Below, piece after piece: positions 7,016-16,199 of a DNA stretch of 64,000 bases. The DNA is from CAWBRT01 sp963696525 (lineage in GTDB: Bacteria; Acidobacteriota; Terriglobia; Terriglobales; Acidobacteriaceae): assembly GCA_963696525.1 (NCBI GenBank), contig CAVOKO010000009.1, forward strand, positions 434,001-498,000, written 5' to 3'. The translations under genes and the position numbers were made by a program. The stretch's first letter is position 1. Each line of letters starts with the position of its first letter. The notes under the pieces were generated by a model, which saw only the letters and a list, made by a program, of their open reading frames with translations, did not search any database and was not told the DNA's origin.

Positions 7016-9046
7016 ATGGCATCAAAACAAAAAGCCGTTTGGGAATGGAAGATTGTCCGCCGCGCGGTGCTGGACTCATTCGTTAAGCTGAACCCGCGCA
7101 AGATGATGGGCAATCCCGTCATGTTTGTTGTGGAAGTCGGCAGTGTAATCACCACGCTGCTGCTGTTTCACGGCAAAGACGCTTCCTTCGGGTTCAACCT
7201 GCAGATCACCTTGTGGCTGTGGTTCACCGTGTTGTTCGCCAACTTCGCGGAGGCGATGGCCGAAGGTCGCGGCAAAGCACAGGCTGACACGTTGCGCAAG
7301 GCACGCGCCGAAACGATTGCGAACCGGATGCTCCCGGGCGGGCAAATCGAACAGGTACCGAGTTCCCATCTGCGCGCCAACGACATCGTAGTCTGCTCGG
7401 CAAACGACTTCATTCCCTCCGACGGTGAGATTATTGAAGGTGTGGCTTCGGTCGACGAGTCGGCAATCACCGGCGAGTCCGCCCCCGTGATTCGAGAGGC
7501 TGGCGGCGACCGTTCGGCCGTCACCGGCGGGACCCGTGTGTTATCGGACCAGATTCGGGTGAAGATCACCTCGAATCCGGGCGAGACTTTCCTCGACCGC
7601 ATGATCGCCTTGGTCGAAGGCGCCGAGCGACAGAAGACGCCAAACGAGATCGCACTGAACATTCTGCTTGCCGGATTGACGATTATCTTCCTGCTGGCGG
7701 TGGTGAGCTTGCAGCCATTCGCCATCTACTCCGGTTCTCCGCAGACCGTCTTTGTGCTGGTATCGCTGCTGGTCTGCCTGATTCCGACGACCATCGGCGG
7801 CCTACTGTCGGCCATTGGCATCGCCGGCATGGACCGGCTGATTCAGCACAATGTGCTGGCGATGTCCGGACGCGCCGTGGAAGCGGCAGGCGATGTCAAC
7901 ACGCTGTTGCTGGACAAGACAGGAACCATCACCCTGGGCAATCGCCAGGCGTCGGAGTTCTTCCCGGCGCCCGGCGTCACGCAACAGGAGCTCGCCGATG
8001 CCGCCCAGCTTTCATCCTTGGCCGACGAAACCCCCGAGGGCCGCTCGATCGTTGTGCTGGCGAAAGAAAAATACGGCCTGCGAGGACGCGAGCTGTCCGA
8101 ACATGAGACTCACTTCGTGCCTTTCAGCGCCACCACCCGCATGTCGGGCGTCAACCTCAACGGCTTCGAGATTCGCAAGGGCGCCGTCGATGCCATCACC
8201 AACTACGTAAAACAGAACAACTGCGAATTTCCCGTGGAAGTACAGGCCACGGTGGAAAAGATTGCCCGCTCCGGTGGCACACCCCTGGTAGTCGCCGAGC
8301 GGAGCCGCGGTGCGCTTGGGGTAATCGAGCTGAAGGACATCGTCAAGGGCGGCATGCGCGAGCGTTTCGATCAGCTCCGCGCCATGGGCATCCGCACCGT
8401 AATGATCACCGGCGACAATCCCCTGACCGCTGCCGCCATTGCGCAGGAAGCCGGGGTCGATGACTTCCTGGCCCAGGCAACGCCAAAAGACAAGATGGAT
8501 CTCATCAAGCGCGAGCAGGCAGAAGGCAAGCTGGTTGCGATGACCGGCGACGGCACCAACGACGCTCCCGCACTGGCGCAGGCCGATGTGGGCGTTGCCA
8601 TGAACACCGGCACGCAAGCCGCAAAAGAGGCCGGCAACATGGTGGATTTGGATTCGAATCCCACCAAGCTGATCGAGGTTGTCGAGATCGGCAAGCAGTT
8701 GCTGATGACTCGCGGCTCGCTGACCACATTCTCGATTGCCAACGACGTCGCCAAGTATTTCGCGATCATCCCCGCCATGTTCGCCGGAACCTTCCCGGTG
8801 CTGAACGCGGTCAACATCATGCGCCTGGCGACACCGCAGTCGGCGATTCTGTCGGCCGTAATCTTCAACGCCCTGATCATTGTCGCCTTGATCCCGCTGG
8901 CGCTACGCGGAGTGAAATACCGTCCCATGGGAGCAGCCGCTCTGCTGCGCCGCAACCTCTGGGTCTATGGCATCGGCGGCATCATCGTCCCGTTCATCGG
9001 GATCAAGCTGATCGACTTGTTGATTACGCGTGTGGGGCTTGCATAG
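7016..9046 (+). CDS. kdpB: Potassium-transporting ATPase ATP-binding subunit B (P-type ATPase)
   Basis: 676 residues, normal KdpB length. P-type ATPase signatures: actuator TGES (152-155), transmembrane CLIPTTIGG, phosphorylation motif DKTGT with D300, nucleotide domain, and the hinge GDGTNDAPALAQADVG. It hydrolyses ATP to drive K+ through KdpA. It is flanked by kdpA (12 bp upstream) and kdpC (16 bp downstream) in one operon. The Ser of TGES is the site of inhibitory phosphorylation known in E. coli and is conserved here. Confidence 0.98.
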   Translation: MASKQKAVWEWKIVRRAVLDSFVKLNPRKMMGNPVMFVVEVGSVITTLLLFHGKDASFGFNLQITLWLWFTVLFANFAEAMAEGRGKAQADTLRKARAETIANRMLPGGQIEQVPSSHLRANDIVVCSANDFIPSDGEIIEGVASVDESAITGESAPVIREAGGDRSAVTGGTRVLSDQIRVKITSNPGETFLDRMIALVEGAERQKTPNEIALNILLAGLTIIFLLAVVSLQPFAIYSGSPQTVFVLVSLLVCLIPTTIGGLLSAIGIAGMDRLIQHNVLAMSGRAVEAAGDVNTLLLDKTGTITLGNRQASEFFPAPGVTQQELADAAQLSSLADETPEGRSIVVLAKEKYGLRGRELSEHETHFVPFSATTRMSGVNLNGFEIRKGAVDAITNYVKQNNCEFPVEVQATVEKIARSGGTPLVVAERSRGALGVIELKDIVKGGMRERFDQLRAMGIRTVMITGDNPLTAAAIAQEAGVDDFLAQATPKDKMDLIKREQAEGKLVAMTGDGTNDAPALAQADVGVAMNTGTQAAKEAGNMVDLDSNPTKLIEVVEIGKQLLMTRGSLTTFSIANDVAKYFAIIPAMFAGTFPVLNAVNIMRLATPQSAILSAVIFNALIIVALIPLALRGVKYRPMGAAALLRRNLWVYGIGGIIVPFIGIKLIDLLITRVGLA

Positions 9047-9062
9047 AACGAAGAGGAATGCG

Positions 9063-9665
9063 ATGAAGAAAAATCTTCTGATTGCCGTACTGATGACAAT
9101 TGCGACGACCGTTCTTCTAGGGTTGATCTATCCTCTCGTCGTAACGGGAATCGCCCAGGTCATTTTTCCCGACAAGGCCAATGGAGAACTCATCCAGCGG
9201 AACGGGCAGGTGGTGGGCTCGCGCCTGATTGGACAGCCGTTTGGCGGTCCCGGCTACTTCCACTCGCGGCCTTCGGCGGCGGGCAACGGCTATGACGCGG
9301 CGAACTCGGGCGGCTCCAACCTTGGACCGACGAACCAGAAACTCGTCGACCGCTTCAAACAGGATCTTCCCAGGTTGCAGGCGGAGAATCCCGGCACGCC
9401 CGTTCCAGTCGACCTGCTTACAACATCTGCCTCCGGCCTCGATCCGGATATCACCCCCGCTGGTGCGGAGTTTCAAGTTCCGCGGGTAGCGCGTGAGCGG
9501 AACATGAGCGAGGATGCCGTCCGCCAGTTAGTCGCGCGACACTCCGGAGGAAGACAGTTCGGATTTCTCGGTGAGCCACGCGTTAATGTGCTGACACTCA
9601 ACCTCGACCTCGACGCGGCCCATCCCATGGCAAAGGTCGCCATGACAGCCTCCCAGTCCCACTGA
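9063..9665 (+). CDS. kdpC: Potassium-transporting ATPase subunit C
   Basis: 200 residues with one N-terminal membrane helix (about residues 6-28) and a periplasmic domain containing SRLIGQPFGGPGYFHSRPSA and SGSNLGPTN-like sequence, typical of KdpC, which helps assemble KdpFABC and raises K+ affinity. The ATG at 9063 follows GAAGAGGAATGCG and fits the family start; an upstream GTG would overlap the end of kdpB. Last gene of the kdp operon. Confidence 0.95.
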   Translation: MKKNLLIAVLMTIATTVLLGLIYPLVVTGIAQVIFPDKANGELIQRNGQVVGSRLIGQPFGGPGYFHSRPSAAGNGYDAANSGGSNLGPTNQKLVDRFKQDLPRLQAENPGTPVPVDLLTTSASGLDPDITPAGAEFQVPRVARERNMSEDAVRQLVARHSGGRQFGFLGEPRVNVLTLNLDLDAAHPMAKVAMTASQSH

Positions 9666-9676
9666 CGAATAGATGA

Positions 9677-9703
9677 GTGACCTCCAGCACCCATGGAGGT
9701 CAC
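9677..9703 (+). terminator. Probable rho-independent terminator after kdpC
   Basis: A perfect 10-bp stem, GTGACCTCCA (9677-9686) with TGGAGGTCAC (9694-9703), and a 7-nt loop. It begins 11 bp after the kdpC stop. Only CTTTCC follows, so the T tract is weak. From 9704 to 9957 no gene is seen. Confidence 0.6.
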
Positions 9704-9957
9704 CTTTCCGCTGATACTCACGACCGCAGGACTGCTACTCTCATACACTGTCCGCCGTCGCCCGGAACCTATCCCGCTTAGCTCCCCACCACTCCATCAA
9801 GATGAGAGAACTGCTCGACGGGAGAAAATGCGAGCTCCCGAACTTTATCTTCAAATTCGAAGCAATACATGCCACAATTATTGTGTTGGAAATTACCCAA
9901 ATCTGACTTAGAGGTTATGCTCTAACGTTCGGCAGTCGGGCCGGAGGTTAATCTCGG

Positions 9958-10551
9958 ATGCCCCTCTATATATGCCGCTGGCAAAACGGCAATGTTTCTG
10001 CGGTTAGCGCTCGCTCGCGGGAGGACGCAATCGTACTGTTGGACGAGATCGGCAGCGCTGAAGCCTGCGAGTTGTTCCCCATCGAAGATTTCATGGTTCA
10101 CTTCCGCCTGAAGGGTAAAGCTGACAACATTGAGGGAGCGTCACCTCTCGAATTGGATGGCTTTGGCGGAGATACGCTAGATGTGCTTTACGACCGTGTA
10201 TATCCCGTGTACGCCAAGGCCCTCGTCGACGCAGTTGAAGCTTGGCGGACCGAGAAGCCCGTGCAGCCCGAAAAAGTGGAGGAAGTGCTCAGCAAGCTCA
10301 ATGACGCCCTCTCCGTTGAGCGGACCCGGCAATGGGGAACGGTCCTGGAGGTTTCAGGCAACCCGGAGACAGCTCACCTCCAGAATGTCGGGCCTGATAG
10401 TCCGAAGAGCTTTACTGCGGCGATGATGGCACATGCACAAGTCTATCCACAATCCGGCCCGGCGCCATACAGCACGGCTCCGACTTTCAGGCAGGCTCCT
10501 AACTCAGCGGGGCAAACGCCGCCAGACCCCAAGACAACGCCCTCGGAGTAG
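9958..10551 (+). CDS. Hypothetical protein (197 aa)
   Basis: Starts at ATG 9958 with GGAGG about 10 bp upstream. The N-terminus MPLYICRWQNGNVSAVSARS reads as a compact domain with acidic helices (EAWRTEKPVQPEKVEEVLSK), while the last 45 residues are Pro/Ala/Thr-rich and probably disordered. No signal peptide or membrane helix. No family is recognised and no neighbouring gene suggests a role. Confidence 0.65.
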   Translation: MPLYICRWQNGNVSAVSARSREDAIVLLDEIGSAEACELFPIEDFMVHFRLKGKADNIEGASPLELDGFGGDTLDVLYDRVYPVYAKALVDAVEAWRTEKPVQPEKVEEVLSKLNDALSVERTRQWGTVLEVSGNPETAHLQNVGPDSPKSFTAAMMAHAQVYPQSGPAPYSTAPTFRQAPNSAGQTPPDPKTTPSE

Positions 10552-10746
10552 TTATCGGCCGCCGCATTCCAAGAAAGATTCGAACAAACTCGACAGTGAA
10601 CCTGCACTGAACTATCGTGCACTGCAGGCAACCGTTGACGACACATCGGTTATTTGGGACGGCAAGGCCCGGTCAGAGTGACCATGAGCCACCATGAGTC
10701 CCTTCATCCCTTGCACGATTTTTGCGAGATGAACGCCAAACAACAC

Positions 10747-10944
10747 TCAAGCGCAATAAGCGTTGGGCTTTAGCCCTGCAAAGCTCTGGCACGATTTTCG
10801 CGAGTGGATTGACGGGTTCATTCGTTTCTCAGCCGCCGTCGCTTCCTGTTCCGTGTCGTAGTGCCAAAACGCAGGTGCCGTCATACTCGGAGTCTTGAAC
10901 TGCAATACCCAGCGTCCATTAACTGGAGTGACCTTCGTTTCCAT
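10747..10944 (-). CDS. Small hypothetical protein (65 aa)
   Basis: Reads METKVTPVNGRWVLQFKTPS and continues to WHYDTEQEATAAEKRMNP. A GGGAG sits upstream of the ATG at 10944. The first 45 residues look like a real small domain. The C-terminal 20 residues overlap a fragment of the dispersed GGGCTTTAGCCC repeat, so the tail may be repeat-derived. Unknown function, uncertain gene. Confidence 0.35.
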   Translation of the reverse strand: METKVTPVNGRWVLQFKTPSMTAPAFWHYDTEQEATAAEKRMNPSIHSRKSCQSFAGLKPNAYCA

Positions 10945-11304
10945 CTTTGCTGGCTCCCGATGGTTCAGCCTCATTGAACTTCAGCATTAAGCGATAGCAT
11001 ATACGTTGATCCCCCTACCGCCATCTCTGCAAGTTACCTCAGTATTCCGCTGTTCGGGCCGCCGTACACACTGTGGATAGAACCTTCGGACGAGGCCTGC
11101 GCAGAGCGGCAGGATTAACCATGCCTTAGACGTACTTACCCATCTCCAGGGTGAAGCCCCTAGTTACCCCATGGAAAGCAGTGTGGCGCTGGACGGAAGC
11201 TGCACGTAATATCCCGGCTGGAGCCGCAGGTTGCCGAGTCGCCCGACCCGAATCAATGCATCGGTTGCTGAGGAAAGAAGCAGGGCGTATGTGCCGGGGG
11301 TCTC
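10945..11304. other. Intergenic region with no recognisable gene
   Basis: No convincing coding frame on either strand. 10552-10746 to the left is also non-coding and carries a short imperfect duplication of GCACGATTTTYGCGAG (around 10717 and 10790). Confidence 0.5.
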
Positions 11305-12081
11305 TTATTTCGGAGGCTCCAGTCCTGTTTCTCGAAGGACCGGATACACTGCCGGCGAAGATAGCAGCAAGATCAATCGTTTGGCAGCAGCCGGGTCAGC
11401 AGCCTCGCCACCAATCCCCGCCGAGAGAACTGTGAAGTTCTGTATCTCCGCAGGCAGAGGGCCGACGATCTCGATGCCAGAAGTAGGAACAAGATCGCTG
11501 GTCGTTTGGATCGCAATCTCGGCTTCGCCGGAAGCGACAAGCGCTCCTGACGAAGTACCACCCCGGGCGAGCTTGGTCTTAGGTGCAAGCTTTTCCGCGA
11601 TCCCAAGCCGCTTGACGAGTTCTGCGAAATAGACTCCGCTAAAGCCGCCGTCAACGGGGTTGGTGTACGAGATGGACTTTGCCGCCAGCAATGCTGCTTT
11701 GAAAGATTCTACCGAGCTTATGTCAGGGCGTGGACCACCACGACGAATCGCAACGCTAATGCCAACCCGGGCGATGTCCGTACGACCTTGTTCAACCACC
11801 TTTCCCAACTTAACGAGACCCGCCATCGCTGTATCTGAGACGATGACCACGTCAAAAGGTTCGCCGTTCTTGACACGCGCAGCAACGCCGCCCGTGGGCC
11901 CGAAGGTAAGAATGAGCTTATCGCCGGTCTCGCGCTCGAACGTGGGCTTCAATTGAGTGATTGCCCCCTGAAGTCCGAAGGTACAAAAAACCCGTATCTC
12001 GGCGCCGAACGCAGTGGACGAAAGCGCCACGATCACGATCAAAAATAACCCGACGACGATACGGCGGAGTGAAGAAATCAT
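11305..12081 (-). CDS. ModA-like periplasmic substrate-binding protein, solitary
   Basis: About 258 residues with a signal peptide (hydrophobic VVGLFLIVIVALSS, cleavage near AFGA-EI). The mature protein follows the molybdate-binding type II fold: VFCTFGLQGAITQLKPTFER at the start, FGPTGGVAARVKNGEPFDVV, and later TSSGALVASGEAEIAIQTTS and a C-terminal LILLLSSPAVYPVLRETGL. ModA-type proteins bind molybdate/tungstate or other oxyanions for an ABC importer. No ModB or ModC is encoded nearby, so it is either an orphan or one of the many acidobacterial ModA-like proteins of unknown ligand. The start at ATG 12081 gives a normal signal peptide; open frame continues to 12153. Confidence 0.75.
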   Translation of the reverse strand: MISSLRRIVVGLFLIVIVALSSTAFGAEIRVFCTFGLQGAITQLKPTFERETGDKLILTFGPTGGVAARVKNGEPFDVVIVSDTAMAGLVKLGKVVEQGRTDIARVGISVAIRRGGPRPDISSVESFKAALLAAKSISYTNPVDGGFSGVYFAELVKRLGIAEKLAPKTKLARGGTSSGALVASGEAEIAIQTTSDLVPTSGIEIVGPLPAEIQNFTVLSAGIGGEAADPAAAKRLILLLSSPAVYPVLRETGLEPPK

Positions 12082-12314
12082 GACCGTGACTATTTCACGC
12101 CGCCGCAGCAGCGTCAAGCAGATCATCTTTGGCGACACCGAAAGGGCGCACACGGTAGGCGTTGCCCTCGCAAGCTAGGCCGGTAATCTCATACGGTAAT
12201 TGCTGCAACGAATCACGATGGTCAACTCAGGACCCGACTCCTAAACACCAGTTCTTGCCCCTGTAGTACACCAGACACAAGATGCCGGGGGCGCAACGGG
12301 AATTCGACATAAAA

Positions 12315-12698
12315 CTATGTCTGGAAAAGCTCGGGCTTCGCGTATTGGGTGATGTCGATGACGATGTGGACAAACAAATCCTTTTCGCCCGCGATCGGTA
12401 TCCAGTAAGAATTATTGACCTTGTTGGTGGCCGGGGCGTAGACGACCGTCCGCTGTCCTACTCCCTCGCTTAAAGCCGCATCCGCTTTACAGTGCTTGTG
12501 AACTCCGTCACTTGAGAGTTGAAAGCATTTCATCCCGACCGCCAAGCCTTTCTCAATCGCCGCTTGGTTGCAAGCCTGAATGGTTCGGTTCTTCGTCACA
12601 AGCAAAGCGGAGGAAGGAAAGGCGTCCCACATAAGATGAAATGCCTTCAAAACATCGGGGTTGATTGCAGATTTAATTTGTTCCGGGTTCGTTGCCAT
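12315..12698 (-). CDS. Hypothetical PAS-like small protein
   Basis: 127 residues with a clear ribosome site (GAGGAG) before the ATG at 12698. The segment DAFPSSALLVTKNRTIQACN followed by GLAVGMKCFQL resembles the start of a PAS fold. Cysteines occur at the CNQAA, MKCF and HKHCKAD positions. It ends without a kinase or output domain, so if it is a PAS protein it acts alone or with a partner. No neighbour suggests its signal. Assignment to PAS is by pattern only. Confidence 0.6.
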   Translation of the reverse strand: MATNPEQIKSAINPDVLKAFHLMWDAFPSSALLVTKNRTIQACNQAAIEKGLAVGMKCFQLSSDGVHKHCKADAALSEGVGQRTVVYAPATNKVNNSYWIPIAGEKDLFVHIVIDITQYAKPELFQT

Positions 12699-12807
12699 GA
12701 TTCTCCTCAGACGCAACTATGGCATATTCCGCAAACCTCGCCAAGAGCTTCTCAAAAAGCTGCACCCGTTATTTTGTATATCCGCCTAGTGTGATCTCCT
12801 GAATAGG

Positions 12808-13602
12808 TCAATAGGTTCGGGCGCGCGTTTGAGTGCCAGTGACGGTCAGCAGTAGTGCAGTGCCACGGGGTAGCTTTACGCACCTGTCTGACGAAAAGAC
12901 AATCTGCCCGTCTTGGGATATTGTCGACCCGTTCTGAAATCGGAGACCGACGAGGCCGTAGACGCCACAGGCGTCCGCCGAGAAAACCCACATTGCCTGC
13001 GGATGTGTATCGGCTGCTACAGCTCCGGCGCACTTCGGACCGGGAGTGCTCTCGACTCGATCCAGTACTCCGCACTCAGCTATGCCGCATATTGGCTTAC
13101 CCACAATTTCGCCCGTGCGCGACTGGACCGGTCCACTTGGATGGTAAACAACATCGCCGCCGATTTGAACCGTGGTCCTCCCATACCGCGAGTCAAACAT
13201 GCCATGGGAAGAATCCGTCGGCGACTCGGCACCCTGTACTGTCAAGAAGCTCGCGATCGCCCGCAATCCGGTGGTTATGGGAAATGTAGTGTGGTTCAGC
13301 TCGATGCGGTCAAACCGCAGACTGACTATTGCCTGACCGGAATCCCTTTTGACATCGGTGATTTCACCCAAGACCTTAATGCGACCACGTTTCACTCGCC
13401 CCTCGATCGGAAGCTCCTGAGTTACTCTCGCTACAACCGCTTGGCCTACTCGACTCTTCTCGGAATCGATCGAATTTTGCAGTTCTACCGGGATGACAGT
13501 GCCGGGAGGGATCGTGTTCTGGGCGTCCAGACTGCACTCGAATCCAATGAAATAAAAACAGATGAGAGGAACGATGCAACGAATTAAACGACAGATGGGC
13601 AT
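12808..13602 (-). CDS. Hypothetical secreted protein
   Basis: 264 residues from ATG 13602 (AAGGA upstream). An N-terminal hydrophobic segment (CIVPLICFYFIGF) ends near SLDAQ, as in a signal peptide. The mature part starts IPPGTVIPVELQNSIDSEKS and looks like a small beta domain found in acidobacterial secreted proteins of unknown function (a TVIPVELxxSIDSxKxKxGQ pattern). The C-terminal half is Cys-containing (KPICGIAECGV, SADACGVYG) and may form disulfides. Function unknown. Confidence 0.7.
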   Translation of the reverse strand: MPICRLIRCIVPLICFYFIGFECSLDAQNTIPPGTVIPVELQNSIDSEKSRVGQAVVARVTQELPIEGRVKRGRIKVLGEITDVKRDSGQAIVSLRFDRIELNHTTFPITTGLRAIASFLTVQGAESPTDSSHGMFDSRYGRTTVQIGGDVVYHPSGPVQSRTGEIVGKPICGIAECGVLDRVESTPGPKCAGAVAADTHPQAMWVFSADACGVYGLVGLRFQNGSTISQDGQIVFSSDRCVKLPRGTALLLTVTGTQTRARTY

Positions 13603-13609
13603 TTCAGTT

Positions 13610-13714
13610 CCTTTGCCATGGCAAAGGCTGGTGGCCCACATTTGCCCGCAGTTGGCTCATGTGGGGATCGGGCCGTCCGTGCCCCATATCTGCCGCAATC
13701 AGCAGATGTGGCAC
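13610..13714. repeat. Intergenic palindromes between E1 and the secreted protein gene
   Basis: Contains a perfect 18-nt palindrome CCTTTGCCATGGCAAAGG (13610-13627) and a larger hairpin at 13678-13714 (GTGCC...ATATCTGC pairing with GCAGATGTGGCAC). A related CCCCACATTT...AAATAGGGG structure occurs at about 16065-16100, on the other side of the E1 gene. They may act as 3' ends for the flanking transcripts. Confidence 0.5.
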
Positions 13715-13743
13715 TCAATCCAATTCTCGTCGCAGCCTTGATC

Positions 13744-15930
13744 CTAATACCGCATCAGCTCCCGCATGCCCTGCAGGATGTCGTGCATCTGCGGCAGGAT
13801 CTCATCTTCCAGCAGCGGCTGATAGGCCACGAAGCTATCTTTCGCCGCCACACGCCGCACGGGCGCGTCGAGTTGGCCAAACAATTCATCCGCGATGCGC
13901 GCCGCGATCTCCGCTCCATAACCCCAGCTCAGCATGTCCTCGTGAACCACCAGCACGCGGCTGGTTTTGCCGACCGAGGTCGCGATCGCATCCCAATCGT
14001 ACGGGTTCAAGGTACGCAGATCGATCACTTCAGCCTTCGCGCCCAGTTCGCGCTCGAGTTCCTGCGCCGCCTGCAAAGCGCGCGGCAGCGTCGCTCCGTA
14101 GGTGACGACCGTCAGGTCCGTGCCTTCTCTCACCACCTTTGCCTTGCCAAAGGGAACCATGTAGTCCGGTCCGGGATAGACCGCCCGCCCGAAGGCTTCA
14201 CGGTACAAACGCTTGTGCTCGAGGAACAGCACAGGGTCATCGCAGCGTATCGCCGTACGCAGCAGTCCGGCAGCATCGAGCGCATTGGAGGGAAAAACCA
14301 CGCGCATGCCCGGAGTGTGTGTGAAGATGCTCTCGCCGCTCTGCGAATGATAGATTGAACCGCCGGTCAGGTACCCGCCAATCGCCACCCGTACCACCAC
14401 CGGACACGAGAAAGCGCCGTTGGAGCGCCAGCGAATCAGCGGCATCTCGTTGCGCAACTGCTGCATGGCTGGCCAGATGTAGTCGAAGAACTGGATCTCG
14501 ACTACCGGTTTCAGCCCGCGTGTTGCCATGCCAATGGCGCGTCCCACGATGCTGGCCTCGGCTAGCGGCGTATTGAAGACGCGGTCGGTGCCATATTTCG
14601 ATTGCAAGCCCGAGGTGAGTTTGAAAACCCCTCCCTTGCCCTTGACCAGCTTTTCCTCCAGGTATTGTTCGCGCGAGCAATCGGCCACGTCTTCGCCGAA
14701 GACGACGATGCGCGGATCGCGCTCCATCTCATCGCGCAGGCAGGAGTTGATGAGGTCCGCCATGGTTTTTTCCATGCCGTCGCGCGCCTTCGTTTCGGCC
14801 GGAAGTTCGTAGTGCGGCGTTGTCTCGAAGCCGGAGGAAGTGGGATCAAGGACGGCGGAGTAGACGTGTTGGGTATAGCTGCCGTTGGCGGGAGCCAGCG
14901 CGCTCAACGCCTGATCGGCGGCTTGCTGAACTTCCTCATCGATGTTTTTTTCCAGCTCGCCAATCGAGCCCTCGTCGAGAATGCCTTCGCGGATGAGAAA
15001 AAGCTGGAAGCGGGTGATCGGATCGCGTTCCACATGGGTGCGGCGCTCGGCCGCGGGCCGGTACAATTTCTCATCGTCCGACAGCGAATGCGAGTAAGGA
15101 CGGATGACGTGACCGTGCACCATGGCCGGACCGTTGCCGGCGCGAATGTGTTCGACCGCGCGCCTGACGGCCGCATAGCTCGCCAGCGGATCGCATCCGT
15201 CGCACTCCTCGAAGTGAAAATTCGGAAAACTCGCCACCAGCCGGCTGATGCTGCCGCCCGCGGTCTGCACTTCGACCGGCACGGAAATGGCATACTCGTT
15301 GTCTTCGATCATGAACAGCATGGGCAGCCGAAGATTGGCAGCGACGTTCATCGACTCCCAGAACTCGCCTTCCGAGGTTGTGCCCTCGCCGCTGGAAACG
15401 TACACCACCTCGTCCGAATGATGCACCACTTGCTTGAACTCGCGATAGTCGCCCTTGGCTTGCTCCGCCGCCTTGGGGTTCCGGTTAAAGTACCTGCCGG
15501 CATCGGCGCAGCCTACAGCCTGCAAATACTGGGTCCCGGTGGGAGATGACCCGGTCACGATGTTCAGCCGGACGCTGCTCCAGTGCGAAGGCATCTGGCG
15601 CCCGCCGGAGTTAGGATCGTCGGCCGCTCCGACCGCGCCCAGAAGCTGATCGAGCGCCGTCATTCCGAGGGTGAGGCATAGCGCGCGGTCGCGATAGTAG
15701 GGATAAAACCAGTCGTAACCCGGCCTCAGCGCCATTCCGGCCGCAACCAGCAACGCTTCGTGGCCGGCCCCCGAAATCTGAAAGAAGATTTTTTGCTGGC
15801 GCTTGAGCAGAATTTCACGATCGTCGATCCGGCGCGAGAGATACATCAGCCGGTAGAGTTCGATCAGTTGGTTGGTGCTTAAACCTTCGTAGACCGATGC
15901 CGCTCTCAATTCAGCCTTGATCGTCGCCAT
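13744..15930 (-). CDS. Branched-chain 2-oxoacid dehydrogenase E1, alpha and beta subunits fused
   Basis: 728 residues. The N-terminal half is E1-alpha: a thiamine diphosphate site at about residues 175-215 (SSGEGTTSEGEFWESMN, then MIEDNEYAIS) and the loop RPYSHSLSDDEKLYR. The C-terminal half from about residue 385 is E1-beta (FGEDVADCSREQYLEEK, FNTPLAEASIVGRAIGMA, VEIQFFDYIWPAM, KRLYRE). E1 decarboxylates branched-chain 2-oxoacids and passes the acyl group to the E2 lipoyl domain. Fusion of the two chains is common in Acidobacteriota and Bacteroidota. No E2 or E3 gene is adjacent. GAGGAA precedes the ATG. Confidence 0.88.
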   Translation of the reverse strand: MATIKAELRAASVYEGLSTNQLIELYRLMYLSRRIDDREILLKRQQKIFFQISGAGHEALLVAAGMALRPGYDWFYPYYRDRALCLTLGMTALDQLLGAVGAADDPNSGGRQMPSHWSSVRLNIVTGSSPTGTQYLQAVGCADAGRYFNRNPKAAEQAKGDYREFKQVVHHSDEVVYVSSGEGTTSEGEFWESMNVAANLRLPMLFMIEDNEYAISVPVEVQTAGGSISRLVASFPNFHFEECDGCDPLASYAAVRRAVEHIRAGNGPAMVHGHVIRPYSHSLSDDEKLYRPAAERRTHVERDPITRFQLFLIREGILDEGSIGELEKNIDEEVQQAADQALSALAPANGSYTQHVYSAVLDPTSSGFETTPHYELPAETKARDGMEKTMADLINSCLRDEMERDPRIVVFGEDVADCSREQYLEEKLVKGKGGVFKLTSGLQSKYGTDRVFNTPLAEASIVGRAIGMATRGLKPVVEIQFFDYIWPAMQQLRNEMPLIRWRSNGAFSCPVVVRVAIGGYLTGGSIYHSQSGESIFTHTPGMRVVFPSNALDAAGLLRTAIRCDDPVLFLEHKRLYREAFGRAVYPGPDYMVPFGKAKVVREGTDLTVVTYGATLPRALQAAQELERELGAKAEVIDLRTLNPYDWDAIATSVGKTSRVLVVHEDMLSWGYGAEIAARIADELFGQLDAPVRRVAAKDSFVAYQPLLEDEILPQMHDILQGMRELMRY

Positions 15931-16199
15931 TCAGTTCCTCGATCGAGCAAACTCGAGAGGTCACTGTTCACCGCTAGCTGAGATGCGGTTCAACAGCGCA
16001 CCCCCGGGAAAACCTTTCTAAGGCCTTTGATGCACCGGCAGCTTACGCCGGCGATGGGACATCCCCACATTTACCAATAGATGGTCTGGCAAATAGGGGC
16101 CACCGTCGCCGCTATGATCTGTCGTTCCCCAAAAATCTATCGATCCAGGCCGAAACCCCGGCCATGGGCGAAAACACCCCTCGTCATATACTTAGATAG

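Noticed and set aside
9693..9911. 72-codon plus-strand frame after kdpC
   Set aside because: Overlaps the terminator hairpin, has no ribosome site and looks random.
14602..15549. 315-codon plus-strand frame opposite the fused E1 gene
   Set aside because: A shadow frame of a GC-rich gene with a clear opposite-strand product.
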